Positions 17,282 through 26,171 of a DNA stretch of 64,000 nucleotides are shown one piece after another. Both the position numbers and the translations under genes were made by a program. Origin of the DNA: Neopusillimonas maritima (GTDB lineage Bacteria; Pseudomonadota; Gammaproteobacteria; Burkholderiales; Burkholderiaceae_B); assembly GCF_040930455.2 (NCBI RefSeq), contig NZ_CP170494.1, one strand, 5' to 3'. A model generated the notes under the pieces. It was given only the letters and a program-made list of their open reading frames with translations. It searched no databases and was not told where the DNA came from. The number at the start of each line of letters is the position of its first letter. The stretch's first letter is position 1.

Positions 17282-17911
17282 TCATGATTTGTCTACCATT
17301 AATGGATCAACCGGTTTGTTGTTTACGCGCACTTCGTAGTGCAGATTGTTACCCGTTGTCGTACCTGTTGATCCAACATACCCGATTGTCTCGCCTCTCA
17401 TGACAAAACTCCCCCGTTTGAGACCAGGCTTAAAACGACTTTGATGCGCGTAAACTGTGGTAAAGCCGCCGATATGAGAAATTTTGATCACTTTACCGTA
17501 ACCTTTTTGACGTCCCGCGAATTGAATTTTGCCATTTGCAGTGGATTTAATAGGCGTGCCCCTAGGTACTGCATAATCGATGCCCATATGGGCTTTTCGG
17601 GTTTTCATAACCGGGTGTCGACGTGGGCCAAACTTTGAGCTTATCGCCAGATTAGACCCATCCAATGGTGCCCGAAAAAGCAACTTACGACGTTGTTGGG
17701 TACTTGTTCTGCTGCAGATAAGGCCTGTTCCATTAAGTTGATAATGCTCCTTAACGGTGGCAAAACTTCGAACCTCCGCCGCCGTTGCAGAACGAATAAC
17801 TAAGTTTGAAACAGTAAATGTAGTAACAAGGAACAAAATTCTGATTAAATTCAAATACATTACAGTTGCAAAAAATAAAACGAGCACTCTTTTATTCTGA
17901 TTCAAGTCCAT
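17282..17911 (-). CDS. M23-family (LytM-type) peptidase, possibly degenerate
   Basis: A 209-residue protein with an N-terminal hydrophobic anchor or signal (residues about 10-32) and a C-terminal LytM domain. Zinc-site residues visible: H108 and D112 in HMGIDY, H156 in YAHQSRF, and the final ligand H191 in NLHYEVR. The usual HxH is NLH here, so the first His of that pair (normally catalytic) is Asn189. The family cleaves peptidoglycan cross-bridges or, when degenerate, activates amidases like EnvC/NlpD. A metal-island M23 protein may remodel the envelope. Followed by the DUF3147 pseudogene; preceded by the Zn/Cd ATPase gene with 21 nt between. Confidence 0.8.
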   Translation of the reverse strand: MDLNQNKRVLVLFFATVMYLNLIRILFLVTTFTVSNLVIRSATAAEVRSFATVKEHYQLNGTGLICSRTSTQQRRKLLFRAPLDGSNLAISSKFGPRRHPVMKTRKAHMGIDYAVPRGTPIKSTANGKIQFAGRQKGYGKVIKISHIGGFTTVYAHQSRFKPGLKRGSFVMRGETIGYVGSTGTTTGNNLHYEVRVNNKPVDPLMVDKS

Positions 17912-17932
17912 CTGTACGAATATGCGTAATCC

Positions 17933-20056
17933 TCAATGACGCAACAAGCGCAGCCCGTTCGCCACCACCAGCAGGCTTGCTCCCATATCAGCAAATACTG
18001 CCATCCACATCGTCGCCCCGTAAAAGATTGCGAGAAAAAGAAATACAGCTTTAATCCCGAGTGCAAACAAAATGTTTTGCCATAGCACCCTATGGGTTTT
18101 TCGCGACAACTTCACCGAAGACGCAATTTGGTGTAGATCATCATTCATAATGACCACATCGGCCGCTTCCATGGCAATATCGGTACCGGCAGCCCCCATC
18201 GCAAAGCCAATATCTGCCTGAGCAAGCGCCGGCGCGTCGTTAATGCCATCACCCGCCATGCCCGCCAAACCATATTGGGCTTGCATTTCCTGAACAGCAT
18301 CCAGCTTCTCTTGTGGCAGCATGCCACCGCGCACATCGTCAATACCCGCCTCGCGACCAATACTTTGAGCTGTTGCTTGATTATCACCCGTTAGCATGAC
18401 CGGGGAAACACCCAGCTGTTTAAGACTCAACATAGCCGACTGGGAAGAAGGCTTGATGGTATCTGCAACCACGAAAAGCGCCAGCACCGAATCGTTAGTT
18501 GCAAGTAAAGTCACAGTTCGGCCTTCTCTTTCGTAGACGCCAAGACGATCCTCTAATTCGGGGCCAGACAGACCCCGTTCCGCCATTAACCGATGGTTTC
18601 CCAGCACATAATCTATTCCAGCCACAACCCCCGCAACACCACAACCTGGAATCGCTGCGAAATCATTAATCTCAGTTGAAGTTACGCTCAACCCATTGGC
18701 AATCGCCTTCGAGACGGGATGATCTGACCGGCCGGCCAAGCTTACGGCAATACCTGCTGCCACTTCTTTAGTCATAGTTGGCGAAAGCAACTCCCAAGTA
18801 ACCAGTTTTGGTTTACCTTGCGTAATGGTTCCAGTTTTGTCGAATGCCACCGCCTTAAGCTTGCGTGCCTCTTCAAGGTATGTTCCACCCTTGATCAGAA
18901 TGCCCCGACGCGCCGCAGCGGCTAAACCACTCACAACCGTAACCGGCGTTGAAATAACCAATGCGCATGGGCAGGCTATGACCAACAGAACCAGCGCCTT
19001 GTAAACCGACTCCAGCCATGTCCAGTCAAACACTAACGGGCCACCCAACGCCACGATGAGCGCAATGATGAATACTGTTGGTGTATAAATTGCGGCAAAC
19101 TTGTCTACGAAACGTTGGGTGGGCGCACGACTGCTCTGAGCCTGTTCCACTGCATGAATGATTCGTGACAAAGTGGACTCGCTAGCGATTGCAGTCACCT
19201 CAAACTCCAGGGAGCCTGACTCATTAATTGTTCCCGCATACACCTGGTCGCCAACCGTTTTATCAACGGGAATGCTCTCACCGGTTACCGAAGCCTGGTT
19301 AATCGTGCTGGAACCCGCCGTTACAACGCCATCCAATGCGACACGCTGACCAGGGCTGAGGCGAACAATTTGTCCGATAGCAACATCCTTAGCCGGTATG
19401 ACGCTCCAGTTGCCGTCCGCCTGAAGCACCTCGGCAGTTTCAGGCGCAAGATTCAACAGACCTTTGATCGCATTTCTGGCGCGATCCACTGCGCGAGCCT
19501 CAATGAGTTCAGCCAGCGCATACAACGCCATGACCATGGCGGCCTCGGCCCACTGACCTATCAGAAAAGCCCCGGTCACCGCGACACTCATTAAGGCGTT
19601 GATATTCAACTTTGCCTGGCGTAGAGCCAGGAAGCCTTTTGTGTAAGTATCAAACCCCGCTAGCCCGATACCAATCAGAGCAATCATCATCCCGCTGATT
19701 TGCCAAACTTGTGTTTCGGGGGCAAAAAAAGACAGACTTTCAGCTACAACGGCAAAAGCGAGCGCCAGAATCAACCGGACAATACCTCTAGAAAAACGAT
19801 GACCCGCCTGCCGCCCACCGGGCAGTTCATGGTTATCCTCAGACGATACTTCCTTAGGGTTAAAACCTGCGTTACTAATCGCGGTCAATGCCTGTGGCAG
19901 CACATCATCGGGGGCATCAATTACCAATAGCCGCGTACTTAACTGAAAATTCAAGCCTCGTATGCCTTCGATCTGCTCCAAAGCACGACGGATGTCGGAT
20001 TCTTCCGCAGCACAATCCATGGTAGCGATGTAGTACGTTGTTCCTGTGTTTGACAT
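17933..20056 (-). CDS. zntA: Zn2+/Cd2+/Pb2+-exporting P1B-type ATPase (ZntA/CadA)
   Basis: A 707-residue P-type ATPase. An N-terminal HMA-like domain has MDCAAEE in place of a CxxC. Membrane region follows; CPCALVISTPV at about residues 363-373 is the metal-selecting CPC of P1B-2 pumps; phosphorylation motif DKTGTITQ with Asp near 405; HP in GRSDHPVSKA; ATP hinge GDGINDAPALAQAD near 602. The form MGAAGTDIAMEAADVVIM is typical of ZntA/CadA rather than CopA. It exports divalent soft metals to the periplasm. It diverges from the MerR regulator at 20173, and its promoter contains a MerR-type dyad. Confidence 0.92.
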   Translation of the reverse strand: MSNTGTTYYIATMDCAAEESDIRRALEQIEGIRGLNFQLSTRLLVIDAPDDVLPQALTAISNAGFNPKEVSSEDNHELPGGRQAGHRFSRGIVRLILALAFAVVAESLSFFAPETQVWQISGMMIALIGIGLAGFDTYTKGFLALRQAKLNINALMSVAVTGAFLIGQWAEAAMVMALYALAELIEARAVDRARNAIKGLLNLAPETAEVLQADGNWSVIPAKDVAIGQIVRLSPGQRVALDGVVTAGSSTINQASVTGESIPVDKTVGDQVYAGTINESGSLEFEVTAIASESTLSRIIHAVEQAQSSRAPTQRFVDKFAAIYTPTVFIIALIVALGGPLVFDWTWLESVYKALVLLVIACPCALVISTPVTVVSGLAAAARRGILIKGGTYLEEARKLKAVAFDKTGTITQGKPKLVTWELLSPTMTKEVAAGIAVSLAGRSDHPVSKAIANGLSVTSTEINDFAAIPGCGVAGVVAGIDYVLGNHRLMAERGLSGPELEDRLGVYEREGRTVTLLATNDSVLALFVVADTIKPSSQSAMLSLKQLGVSPVMLTGDNQATAQSIGREAGIDDVRGGMLPQEKLDAVQEMQAQYGLAGMAGDGINDAPALAQADIGFAMGAAGTDIAMEAADVVIMNDDLHQIASSVKLSRKTHRVLWQNILFALGIKAVFLFLAIFYGATMWMAVFADMGASLLVVANGLRLLRH

Positions 20057-20083
20057 AGTAATTTTCCTTTAACCATGCCATTG

Positions 20084-20110
20084 GAAACCCTATAGTCACT
20101 ATAGAGTCAA
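20084..20110 (-). promoter_or_regulatory. zntA promoter with MerR-family operator
   Basis: Read on the minus strand: TTGACTCTATAGTGACTATAGGG. TTGACT (complement of 20105-20110) is the -35 element. The dyad CTATAG-TCA-CTATAG (20090-20104) fills the spacer, and a -10 such as TCCAAT follows about 19 nt after the -35. This arrangement closely resembles ZntR/PbrR/CadR promoters with elongated spacers that the activator untwists. It lies about 35-55 nt upstream of the ATPase start. Confidence 0.85.
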
Positions 20111-20136
20111 GCATTTGCTCATGCCACATCGAACCT

Positions 20137-20166
20137 TATACAAACTATAGAGTTTGAGCCTATAAT
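20137..20166 (+). promoter_or_regulatory. Promoter of the merR-type regulator, probably leaderless transcript
   Basis: TTATAC at 20137-20142 and TATAAT at 20161-20166 with an 18-nt spacer form a good sigma-70 promoter pointing right. The predicted start would fall near 20173, the ATG of the regulator, leaving no leader. An ACTATAGAGTTT stretch within the spacer shares the CTATAG half-site of the zntA operator, consistent with self-repression. Confidence 0.6.
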
Positions 20167-20172
20167 AATGTG

Positions 20173-20586
20173 ATGAACATCAAAATTGGCGAGCTCGCTA
20201 AACGCACCGACTGCTCAATACAAACCATTCGCTTTTATGAAAAAGAGGGGGTTCTACCAGCACCAACGCGTAGCGATGGCAACTATCGGTTATACAACGA
20301 AGGACACATCGAAAGGCTGAGGTTTATTCGGCACTGCCGCATGCTTGACATGACCTTAAGCGATGTAAGCACACTGCTTAAGTACCGAGACACACCCAAT
20401 ACAGGTTGTGAGGAAGTAAATGTGTTTTTAGATCAGCATATTGACGCAGTTCAGACCCGGCTGGAAGAGCTAGCGCAGCTGAAACTGCACCTGCTCACTT
20501 TGCGTCGGCAATGCAACCAGCCGGTTTCAGTTGCTTCTTGCGGTATTTTACGAGCGCTGTCCGACTGCTCGTGCCATACTAATTAA
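20173..20586 (+). CDS. cadR: MerR-family Zn/Cd/Pb-responsive regulator (CadR/PbrR type)
   Basis: About 137 residues. N-terminal winged helix IGELAKRTDCSIQTIRFYEKEG and NYRLYNEGHIERLRFI; dimerisation helix; metal-binding region with Cys in NTGCEEVN; C-terminal CGILRALSDCSCHTN with clustered Cys/His as in CadR/PbrR. ATG at 20173 is chosen; a GTG three bases earlier is in frame. It is divergent from the P1B ATPase at 17933-20056 and should activate it when metal binds. Exact metal preference among Cd, Pb and Zn cannot be read from sequence alone. Confidence 0.9.
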   Translation: MNIKIGELAKRTDCSIQTIRFYEKEGVLPAPTRSDGNYRLYNEGHIERLRFIRHCRMLDMTLSDVSTLLKYRDTPNTGCEEVNVFLDQHIDAVQTRLEELAQLKLHLLTLRRQCNQPVSVASCGILRALSDCSCHTN

Positions 20587-20652
20587 AGAATCTGATATCG
20601 CAAAGCAGCAATTTAGCGCCCAATATGTCGTCCCGCACTCTTCGCCGATCAA

Positions 20653-21048
20653 TTAGTAATTAGTGCCAGACTCAATCTGAGCTGCGTATTTTTCCATAAT
20701 TTTACCCATCGCCTGCATCATCTCAGCCTGCATCTGCAACTGTTGCTGCGGACTGAGTACCGCCGCCGCAGGACCCATCATCGGACAGCCCGACATCATG
20801 CCCCCCATTGCTCCCATACCAGCCATGGGGTGCATGCCGCCCATACCTGACTGATCTCCCATCATCATTCCTTTCATACCAGCCATCATGCCAGACTGAC
20901 CCATCATTGGGCCTTGCGCTCCTTCACCTTGCATTCCATGCGGTGCGTCGGATTTTTGCATCACGCCGTGATCGGCAGCGAAGCTGATACCGCCAACCGA
21001 CACTAACGCGGCAAAAACGGATGCCTGTATAACACGTTTAACTTTCAT
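20653..21048 (-). CDS. Exported Met-rich copper-binding-like protein
   Basis: About 131 residues. Start chosen at MKVKRVIQ because GGAG lies 6 nt upstream; an ATG 12 nt earlier is also open. Signal peptide ends near SFAAD. The mature part is dominated by Met/Gly repeats (MMAGMKGMMMG, MGGMHPMAGMGAMGG) with one Cys in SGCPMMGP and a C-terminal helix (QQQLQMQAEMMQAMGKIMEKY). Met-rich periplasmic proteins of this sort bind Cu(I). It is divergent from the Cu ATPase gene across an intergenic region carrying a CopR-like dyad. No enzymatic motif seen. Confidence 0.75.
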   Translation of the reverse strand: MKVKRVIQASVFAALVSVGGISFAADHGVMQKSDAPHGMQGEGAQGPMMGQSGMMAGMKGMMMGDQSGMGGMHPMAGMGAMGGMMSGCPMMGPAAAVLSPQQQLQMQAEMMQAMGKIMEKYAAQIESGTNY

Positions 21049-21125
21049 TTCGCGCTCCATTCAAAAAGAAACCATCTTCATAGGCTAAACGAAAAACAAT
21101 GTACCGAACACACGATTAATCAAAC

Positions 21126-21141
21126 ATGACACAAATGTAAT
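21126..21141. promoter_or_regulatory. CopR-like box, copy 1
   Basis: ATGACA-CAAA-TGTAAT, the reverse complement of ATTACA-TTTG-TGTCAT. It matches two other copies in front of the copper oxidase gene and between the DUF2933 gene and copR. It lies 78 nt upstream of the Met-rich protein start and 78 nt upstream of the Cu ATPase start, so it could serve both divergent genes. Confidence 0.65.
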
Positions 21142-21218
21142 TTCACAAGCATAGAAACAGAACAGGTATTTTGCTAATCTGACTGTCTAGGTTCCACATA
21201 GTACTAACCGGAACGACC

Positions 21219-22490
21219 ATGACCGATCACAAACATCACAGTGAACATCAGTCACAGCATCAAATGTCGACACTTTCGCCTAATAGCCAGGAATCGGCGG
21301 CGCAAGTTAAAGAAACAGCACAATCGACCGGCGATATTATCTACACCTGTCCGATGCACCCTGAAATTCGTCGCTCTCAGCCCGGCGATTGCCCAATCTG
21401 CGGCATGAGTCTGGAGCCGTTACTTCCAACACTAGAGGACGAAAACCCCGAACTTAAAGATTTTTCACGTCGTTTTTGGATCACGCTACCATTGACGATT
21501 GTGGTCACGGTTCTTGCCATGTTCGGGCATCAACTGAACTGGCTCGATATGAGCTTACAAACCTGGGTCGAACTGGTGCTATCAACCCCTGTCGTTTTAT
21601 GGGCGGGGCTACCGTTTTTCATACGGGGTTGGCATTCCGTGCGAAACCGCAGCCCAAACATGTGGACGCTTATCGGGTTAGGCACCGGTGCAGCCTTCGT
21701 TTACAGCGTTATTGCCACCGTCTTTCCGCACGTATTTCCGGAGGCGTTTCTTAGCATGGGCCGCGTCTCGGTGTACTTCGAAGCGGCCGTGGTGATCATC
21801 TCCCTGACGCTTTTCGGACAAATACTCGAACTGCGGGCACGTTCTCAAACCTCTGCAGCCATTAAAGCGCTGCTTGGGCTGGCGCCAAAAACAGCCAGAC
21901 GTGTCGCAGAAGACGGCTCTGAAGAAGACATCCCTCTTAACCATGTGCATGAAGGCGACAGACTTCGCGTCCGACCCGGGGAAAAAGTGCCGGTGGATGG
22001 TGTAGTACAGGATGGAACCAGTCTCGTCGATGAATCCATGCTGACAGGCGAACCTCTGCCTGTCAGAAAGAAAACAGGAGACAAGGTCATCGGCGCCACC
22101 ATGAATACCTCGGGCGCACTTGTCATTCAAGCCGAAAAAGTTGGCTCAGCAACAGTGCTATCACAAATTGTGCAGATGGTGGCCGAAGCACAGCGCTCTC
22201 GCGCCCCAATGCAACGTATGGCCGACCTTGTCGCCGGGTATTTCGTGCTCGCGGTTATCGGCATTGCGATCATAACGTTTTTTGTCTGGGGCTTATGGGG
22301 CCCTGAACCGGGGTGGGTGTACGGTCTCATCAATGCTGTTGCCGTCCTTATTATTGCCTGCCCTTGCGCCCTGGGGCTCGCTACGCCGATGTCGATCATG
22401 GTGGCCACAGGACGCGGCGCCACAAAAGGGGTTTTATTTCGAGACGCTGCCGCCATTGAAAACATGCGTAAAGTGGACACACTTATTATC
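21219..22490 (+). pseudogene. copA: Copper-exporting P1B ATPase, 5' part (split by IS66 element)
   Basis: This part encodes residues 1-424. It has a His-rich N-terminus, a YTCPMHPEIRRSQPGDCPIC heavy-metal-binding motif with GMSLEP after it, the first membrane helices, the actuator loop with VDESMLTGEP, and the CPCALGLATPMS motif near residue 382, typical of Cu(I) pumps. The frame is then interrupted at 22490/22491 by the transposon, and only nine foreign codons follow before a stop at 22517. The phosphorylated Asp and ATP-binding domain are in the 3' part at 25213-26148. Joining the two (removing element and one target copy) gives an intact 735-residue CopA. As it stands the pump should be inactive. 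Confidence 0.88.
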
Positions 22491-22531
22491 GTAAGCGTCA
22501 TTTCAGGACCGTCTTGACGGCCTAAATTAGT

Positions 22532-22825
22532 TTAGGTCCACTTGGCGTCGGGCTGATTCCACTCATCGACCCGCTCGCCGCTGGCTTGAGCAGTGGCGAT
22601 AGCGGTATCAAGGCGTTTTAGGATCGAAGTTATAGACTCATCGGGCCGGTAACGTAACATCGCCACAGCTTGTTTGCCATCATAAGCGACCGCTGCATTG
22701 CGCACCGGCTCGATTGCGCCAATCATGATATGGCCCGCGCCTTTGACCAGCGCATCAATATGCCGATGATCAGAAGCACTTATGCCGCCTTGGGTAGGTT
22801 TTCGTTTTGCAGGTCCAGACGCCAC
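22532..22825 (-). CDS. Small passenger ORF in IS66 element
   Basis: A 97-residue ORF lying after tnpC and overlapping its 3' end by 46 nt in another frame. The start is uncertain: the first ATG is inside tnpC, and an internal ATG (MIGAIEPVRNAAVAY) is an alternative. The sequence has no membrane segment or known motif. Downstream passenger ORFs of this size occur in some IS66 members, with no known role in transposition. It may also be a remnant of a longer gene. Confidence 0.5.
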   Translation of the reverse strand: MASGPAKRKPTQGGISASDHRHIDALVKGAGHIMIGAIEPVRNAAVAYDGKQAVAMLRYRPDESITSILKRLDTAIATAQASGERVDEWNQPDAKWT

Positions 22826-24315
22826 GGCAACAGTTTTTCGATTTGATTGATTGGATGATCAGCGATGCGCTCGAACACGGCGCGCAGATAGGCGAAGGGC
22901 TCCACGTCATTGAGCCGCGCCGTGCTGATCAAGCTATAGATTACCGCCGCACTGTGCCCGCCGCTATCGGCGCCGGCAAATAAGTAATTGCGTCGACCAA
23001 GCACCAACGGGCGGATCGAACGCTCGGCGGTATTGTTGTCTATTTCAATGCGACCATCGTCGCAATAACGGGTCAGTGCCGCCCAGTGGCCCAGCGTGTA
23101 CTTAATTGCCTTAGCCAGTTCAGACTTCGCTGAGACGGTCACGAGCACTTGCTCCAGCCATTCCTTTAAACTGGTCAGTAGTGGCGCGGCCTGTCGTTGG
23201 CGCACTGATTGGCGAAGCGGCACCGCACAGCCTCGGATGTCCCGCTCAATGGCATACAGGGCGCCAATGCGGGCTAACGCCTCTTGTGCGATGGGCGATG
23301 GCTCATGCTTGAACAGGTCGTAGAATTTGCGCCGAGCGTGCGCCCAGCAGCCAGCCTCCACGATTTGTCCGCCACGGTACAGGGCACCATAGCCACTATA
23401 GGCGTCGGCTTGCAGAATGCCGCTAAAGCCTTGTAAATGTTTCTGAGGTCGTTCGCTTTTGCGATCCGGCGAGTACTGATACCAGACCGCAGGCGGCGCG
23501 CGGCTGCCGGCCGGTCGATCATCACGCACATAGGTCCACAGCCGCCCGGTGCGGGTTTTACCCCGCCCCGGGTCAAGAACCGGCACGGGCGTATCGTCTG
23601 TGTGGATCTTGTCGGCTTGGCGTACGTAACGGCCCAACGCATTGCTTAAAGGCTCCAGTAAGCGGCTCGACTCACGCACCCATGCGCCCAGCGTTGCACG
23701 TTCCAACTGAACGCCGGCACGACGATAGATTTGCGCTTGCCGATACAAGGGCGTGTGATCGGCATACTTGGCCACAACGACCTGCGCAAGCAAACCGGCA
23801 TCGGCCATGCCGCGCGTAATCGGGCGCGAAGGCGCCGGCACTTGCTCGATATGAGAGCAGGCGCGACAGGCAAGTTTGGGCCGCACATGTCGGTGCACCT
23901 TGAAGTAGCCCGGCACGTAGTCAAGCGTTTCGCTGACGTCCTCACCCAATGTGCGCAACTGGCCACCACAGTGCGCACAGCCGCAAGCAGTGGGCGCATG
24001 AACGATGGTTTCGCGTGGCAGGTGCGTGGGGAAGGCGCGCGGCTTGCGACGTAAGATGGTGACGTTATTAGACGGCTGCGTCGGCAAAGCATCAGACGAC
24101 CCAGCAACGGGCAATGATTCGTCGGCAGTTTCGGGCAGATCGCCCAGCGCCAACTGCAATTGATCCATCAATTCGCTCACCCGCTCCGAGGAGCGCCCGT
24201 ATTGCCAGCGCTTTAATCGGGCAATTTCTGCCACCAACTTGGCAATGGTCTCGTCGCGCGAGACTAGCATGCGCTTGAGCGTATCAATGTCGTTGGGTAA
24301 GGCGTTGGCGAGCAT
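22780..24315 (-). CDS. tnpC: IS66 family transposase TnpC
   Basis: A 511-residue IS66 transposase. N-terminal coiled coil (LVAEIARLKRWQYGRSSERV), a zinc-finger-like CGCAHCGGQL and CRACSHIEQVP, then the DDE domain with IHTDDTPVPVLD, QADAYSGYGALY and the final NNTAERSIRPLVLGRRNYL. The length is full for the family and no frameshift is seen. It carries out strand transfer with TnpA/TnpB. It sits 58 nt after tnpB inside the 22491-25204 element. Confidence 0.95.
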   Translation of the reverse strand: MLANALPNDIDTLKRMLVSRDETIAKLVAEIARLKRWQYGRSSERVSELMDQLQLALGDLPETADESLPVAGSSDALPTQPSNNVTILRRKPRAFPTHLPRETIVHAPTACGCAHCGGQLRTLGEDVSETLDYVPGYFKVHRHVRPKLACRACSHIEQVPAPSRPITRGMADAGLLAQVVVAKYADHTPLYRQAQIYRRAGVQLERATLGAWVRESSRLLEPLSNALGRYVRQADKIHTDDTPVPVLDPGRGKTRTGRLWTYVRDDRPAGSRAPPAVWYQYSPDRKSERPQKHLQGFSGILQADAYSGYGALYRGGQIVEAGCWAHARRKFYDLFKHEPSPIAQEALARIGALYAIERDIRGCAVPLRQSVRQRQAAPLLTSLKEWLEQVLVTVSAKSELAKAIKYTLGHWAALTRYCDDGRIEIDNNTAERSIRPLVLGRRNYLFAGADSGGHSAAVIYSLISTARLNDVEPFAYLRAVFERIADHPINQIEKLLPWRLDLQNENLPKAA

Positions 24316-24373
24316 GTGCGTCAGTATAAAGTAAGGCGCTTACCCTGGAAATAACTTTGTACTGATTCTATGC

Positions 24374-24721
24374 CTAGGCCGCCCTGGTTGGCTGCCACGT
24401 GCGCTCTGGACGGCGCCAATCGATGCCTTCGAGCAACATCGACAATTGCGCACCCGTCAAATGCACACTGCCATCTTGGGCTTGCGGCCAGACGAAGCGA
24501 CCACGCTCCAGACGCTTGGCGTACAGGTTCATCCCGTCGCCGCTCCACCACAGCAGCTTGACCAGATCGCCGCGTCGGCCACGGAAGATAAAAATATGAC
24601 CTGAGAACGGATCGTGTGCCAGCGTGGTCTGAATGAGTGCTGCCAGTCCATTCATGCCGCGACGCATGTCGGTCACGCCTGCGGCAAGCCAGATGCGTGT
24701 ACCAAAGGGTGGCGCGATCAT
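24374..24721 (-). CDS. tnpB: IS66 accessory protein TnpB
   Basis: A 115-residue IS66 Orf2. Start chosen at MIAPPFGTRIW, whose ATG overlaps the tnpA stop as ATGA; an upstream in-frame Met would add five residues. It has the family signature AAGVTDMRRGMNGLAALIQ and FIFRGRRGDLVKLLWWSGDG. TnpB is required with TnpA for efficient IS66 transposition but its biochemistry is poorly known. Confidence 0.93.
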   Translation of the reverse strand: MIAPPFGTRIWLAAGVTDMRRGMNGLAALIQTTLAHDPFSGHIFIFRGRRGDLVKLLWWSGDGMNLYAKRLERGRFVWPQAQDGSVHLTGAQLSMLLEGIDWRRPERTWQPTRAA

Positions 24722-25134
24722 ACCGGCATCAGGCAACGTAGGACCAGACGCAACTGGGTCGGATCCACCTTGCCGCGTACCTGCACCCGAGCTCCGTTCA
24801 GTTCGATCTCGATGCAGCTAGCCATCGCCAGCGTGCTCTCGACCGATTCCGGCTCGCGCTGATCGGTGGCCTTGATTGCGCCGGTCAGCGCCGGCGGCAA
24901 CGTCACCGGCACCAGTGCACAGCCATCAGTGCTGCCCAGCAAACCAGCACGCAGCTCCCGCCGCCACTTGAACACCATATTGGCGTTCAGCCCATGAGCC
25001 AGGGCCACCTTCGCTACCGAAACATCCGGTGCGCAGGCGGCCATCGCCACCTCACGTTTGTAGGCACGCGGGTAATTGGGTCGACCTTTGCGGTTTGAAA
25101 CCCGCACTTCACTTGTAGACATTGTGATCCCCAC
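24718..25134 (-). CDS. tnpA: IS66 accessory protein TnpA (Orf1, HTH)
   Basis: A 138-residue protein with an N-terminal helix-turn-helix of the transposase-8/IS66 Orf1 kind (YKREVAMAACAPDVSVAKVA, then HGLNANMVFKWRRELRAG). It is first of three overlapping transposition genes, 70 nt inside the right end of the element, and overlaps tnpB by ATGA. It probably binds the element's ends. Confidence 0.93.
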   Translation of the reverse strand: MGITMSTSEVRVSNRKGRPNYPRAYKREVAMAACAPDVSVAKVALAHGLNANMVFKWRRELRAGLLGSTDGCALVPVTLPPALTGAIKATDQREPESVESTLAMASCIEIELNGARVQVRGKVDPTQLRLVLRCLMPV

Positions 25135-25212
25135 TACTTTTTGGTGGGCACCACTTTGGACTGATTCAGCCGTCGCGACTAGGCGGCCTTCACATGACGC
25201 TTACTTATTATC

Positions 25213-26148
25213 GATAAAACGGGCACCTTAACGGAAGGACGGCCAGGATTCGATCATGCCGCTGGAACGCATGACTATGAAGCAACGGAAGTCCTGCGGC
25301 TTGCCGCCAGCCTGGATCAAGGCAGCGAACACCCACTGGCCGCAGCCATTGTTTCAGCCGCGAAAGAACAAGGCTTGTCTCTAGCTGCAGTGCAAGATTT
25401 TGATTCCGAAAGCGGCATTGGAGTGAGCGGCACAGTTGAAGGGCGCAGGCTCATTTTGGGCAATACAACACTCCTGCAGGCGATGGGTATAGATGCGAGC
25501 CCACTGAAACAAACGGCTGATGCGTTGCGTGAACAAGGAGCCAGCGTAATGTTTCTGGCTGTTGATAACAGCCTGGCAGGCTTGCTCTCCGTCACCGACC
25601 CAATCAAACCCAACACGCAAGAAGCCGTGAAAAACTTACAAGAGGCGAACATTCAAATTATCATGGCCACGGGCGATGGCCTCGCCACAGCAAAAGCGGT
25701 TGCCAGTGAACTGGATATCGATGAAGTACATGGCGAGGTAAAGCCCGAAGACAAGCTGAACCTGGTGGCCGACCTGCAAAGCCAGGGACGCATCGTGGCC
25801 ATGGCAGGCGACGGTATCAACGATGCGCCCGCGCTTGCCAAGGCCAATGTGGGTATTGCAATGGGAACCGGCACCGACGTCGCGATGAACTCAGCTCAGG
25901 TGACCCTTGTCAAAGGAGACCTTCGCGGCATCGCCATTGCCCGGAGTCTATCCGAAAAAACCATTGTTAACATGAAACAAAACCTGGGTTTCGCCTTTAT
26001 CTACAATGCGCTGGGCGTACCCATAGCGGCCGGAGTGCTCTACCCCATAACGGGAATGCTGCTTTCCCCAATGTTTGCGGCACTGGCGATGAGCCTAAGC
26101 TCGGCATCGGTTGTATTCAACGCGTTGCGCTTGCGCAGAAAAACTTAA
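25213..26148 (+). pseudogene. copA: Copper-exporting P1B ATPase, 3' part (separated by IS66 element)
   Basis: The frame resumes right after the target duplication with DKTGTLTEGRPGF, so the first codon here is the phosphorylated Asp. It then has HP in GSEHPLAAAI, the ATP-hinge TGDGLATAK and GDGINDAPALAKAN, and the last two helices with FIYNALGVPIAAGVLYP and MSLSSASVVFNALRLR, both Cu(I)-ATPase signatures. It makes up residues 425-735 of the original pump. It lacks its own start, though internal Met codons (for example near 25522) could yield a soluble fragment. It converges on the multicopper oxidase gene with 23 nt between. Confidence 0.88.
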
Positions 26149-26171
26149 GACCAATAAAAAATTAAAAGAAA

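Larger units (their letters stand above)
22491..25204 (-). mobile_element. Complete IS66-family insertion sequence (2,714 bp)
   Basis: Ends are GTAAGCGTCA at 22491 and TGACGCTTAC finishing at 25204, with imperfect inverted repeats continuing about 24 nt. The target duplication TTATTATC (22483-22490 and 25205-25212) is 8 bp, as expected for IS66. It carries tnpA, tnpB, tnpC and a small passenger ORF, all on the minus strand. The perfect duplication and intact host gene halves indicate recent insertion. GC and codon use differ from the surrounding copper genes. Confidence 0.95.

Noticed and set aside
25513..26148. Independent soluble gene in the 3' half of the Cu ATPase
   Set aside because: An internal start is possible, but sequence from 25213 reads in frame from DKTGT, so it is simply the separated 3' part of copA.
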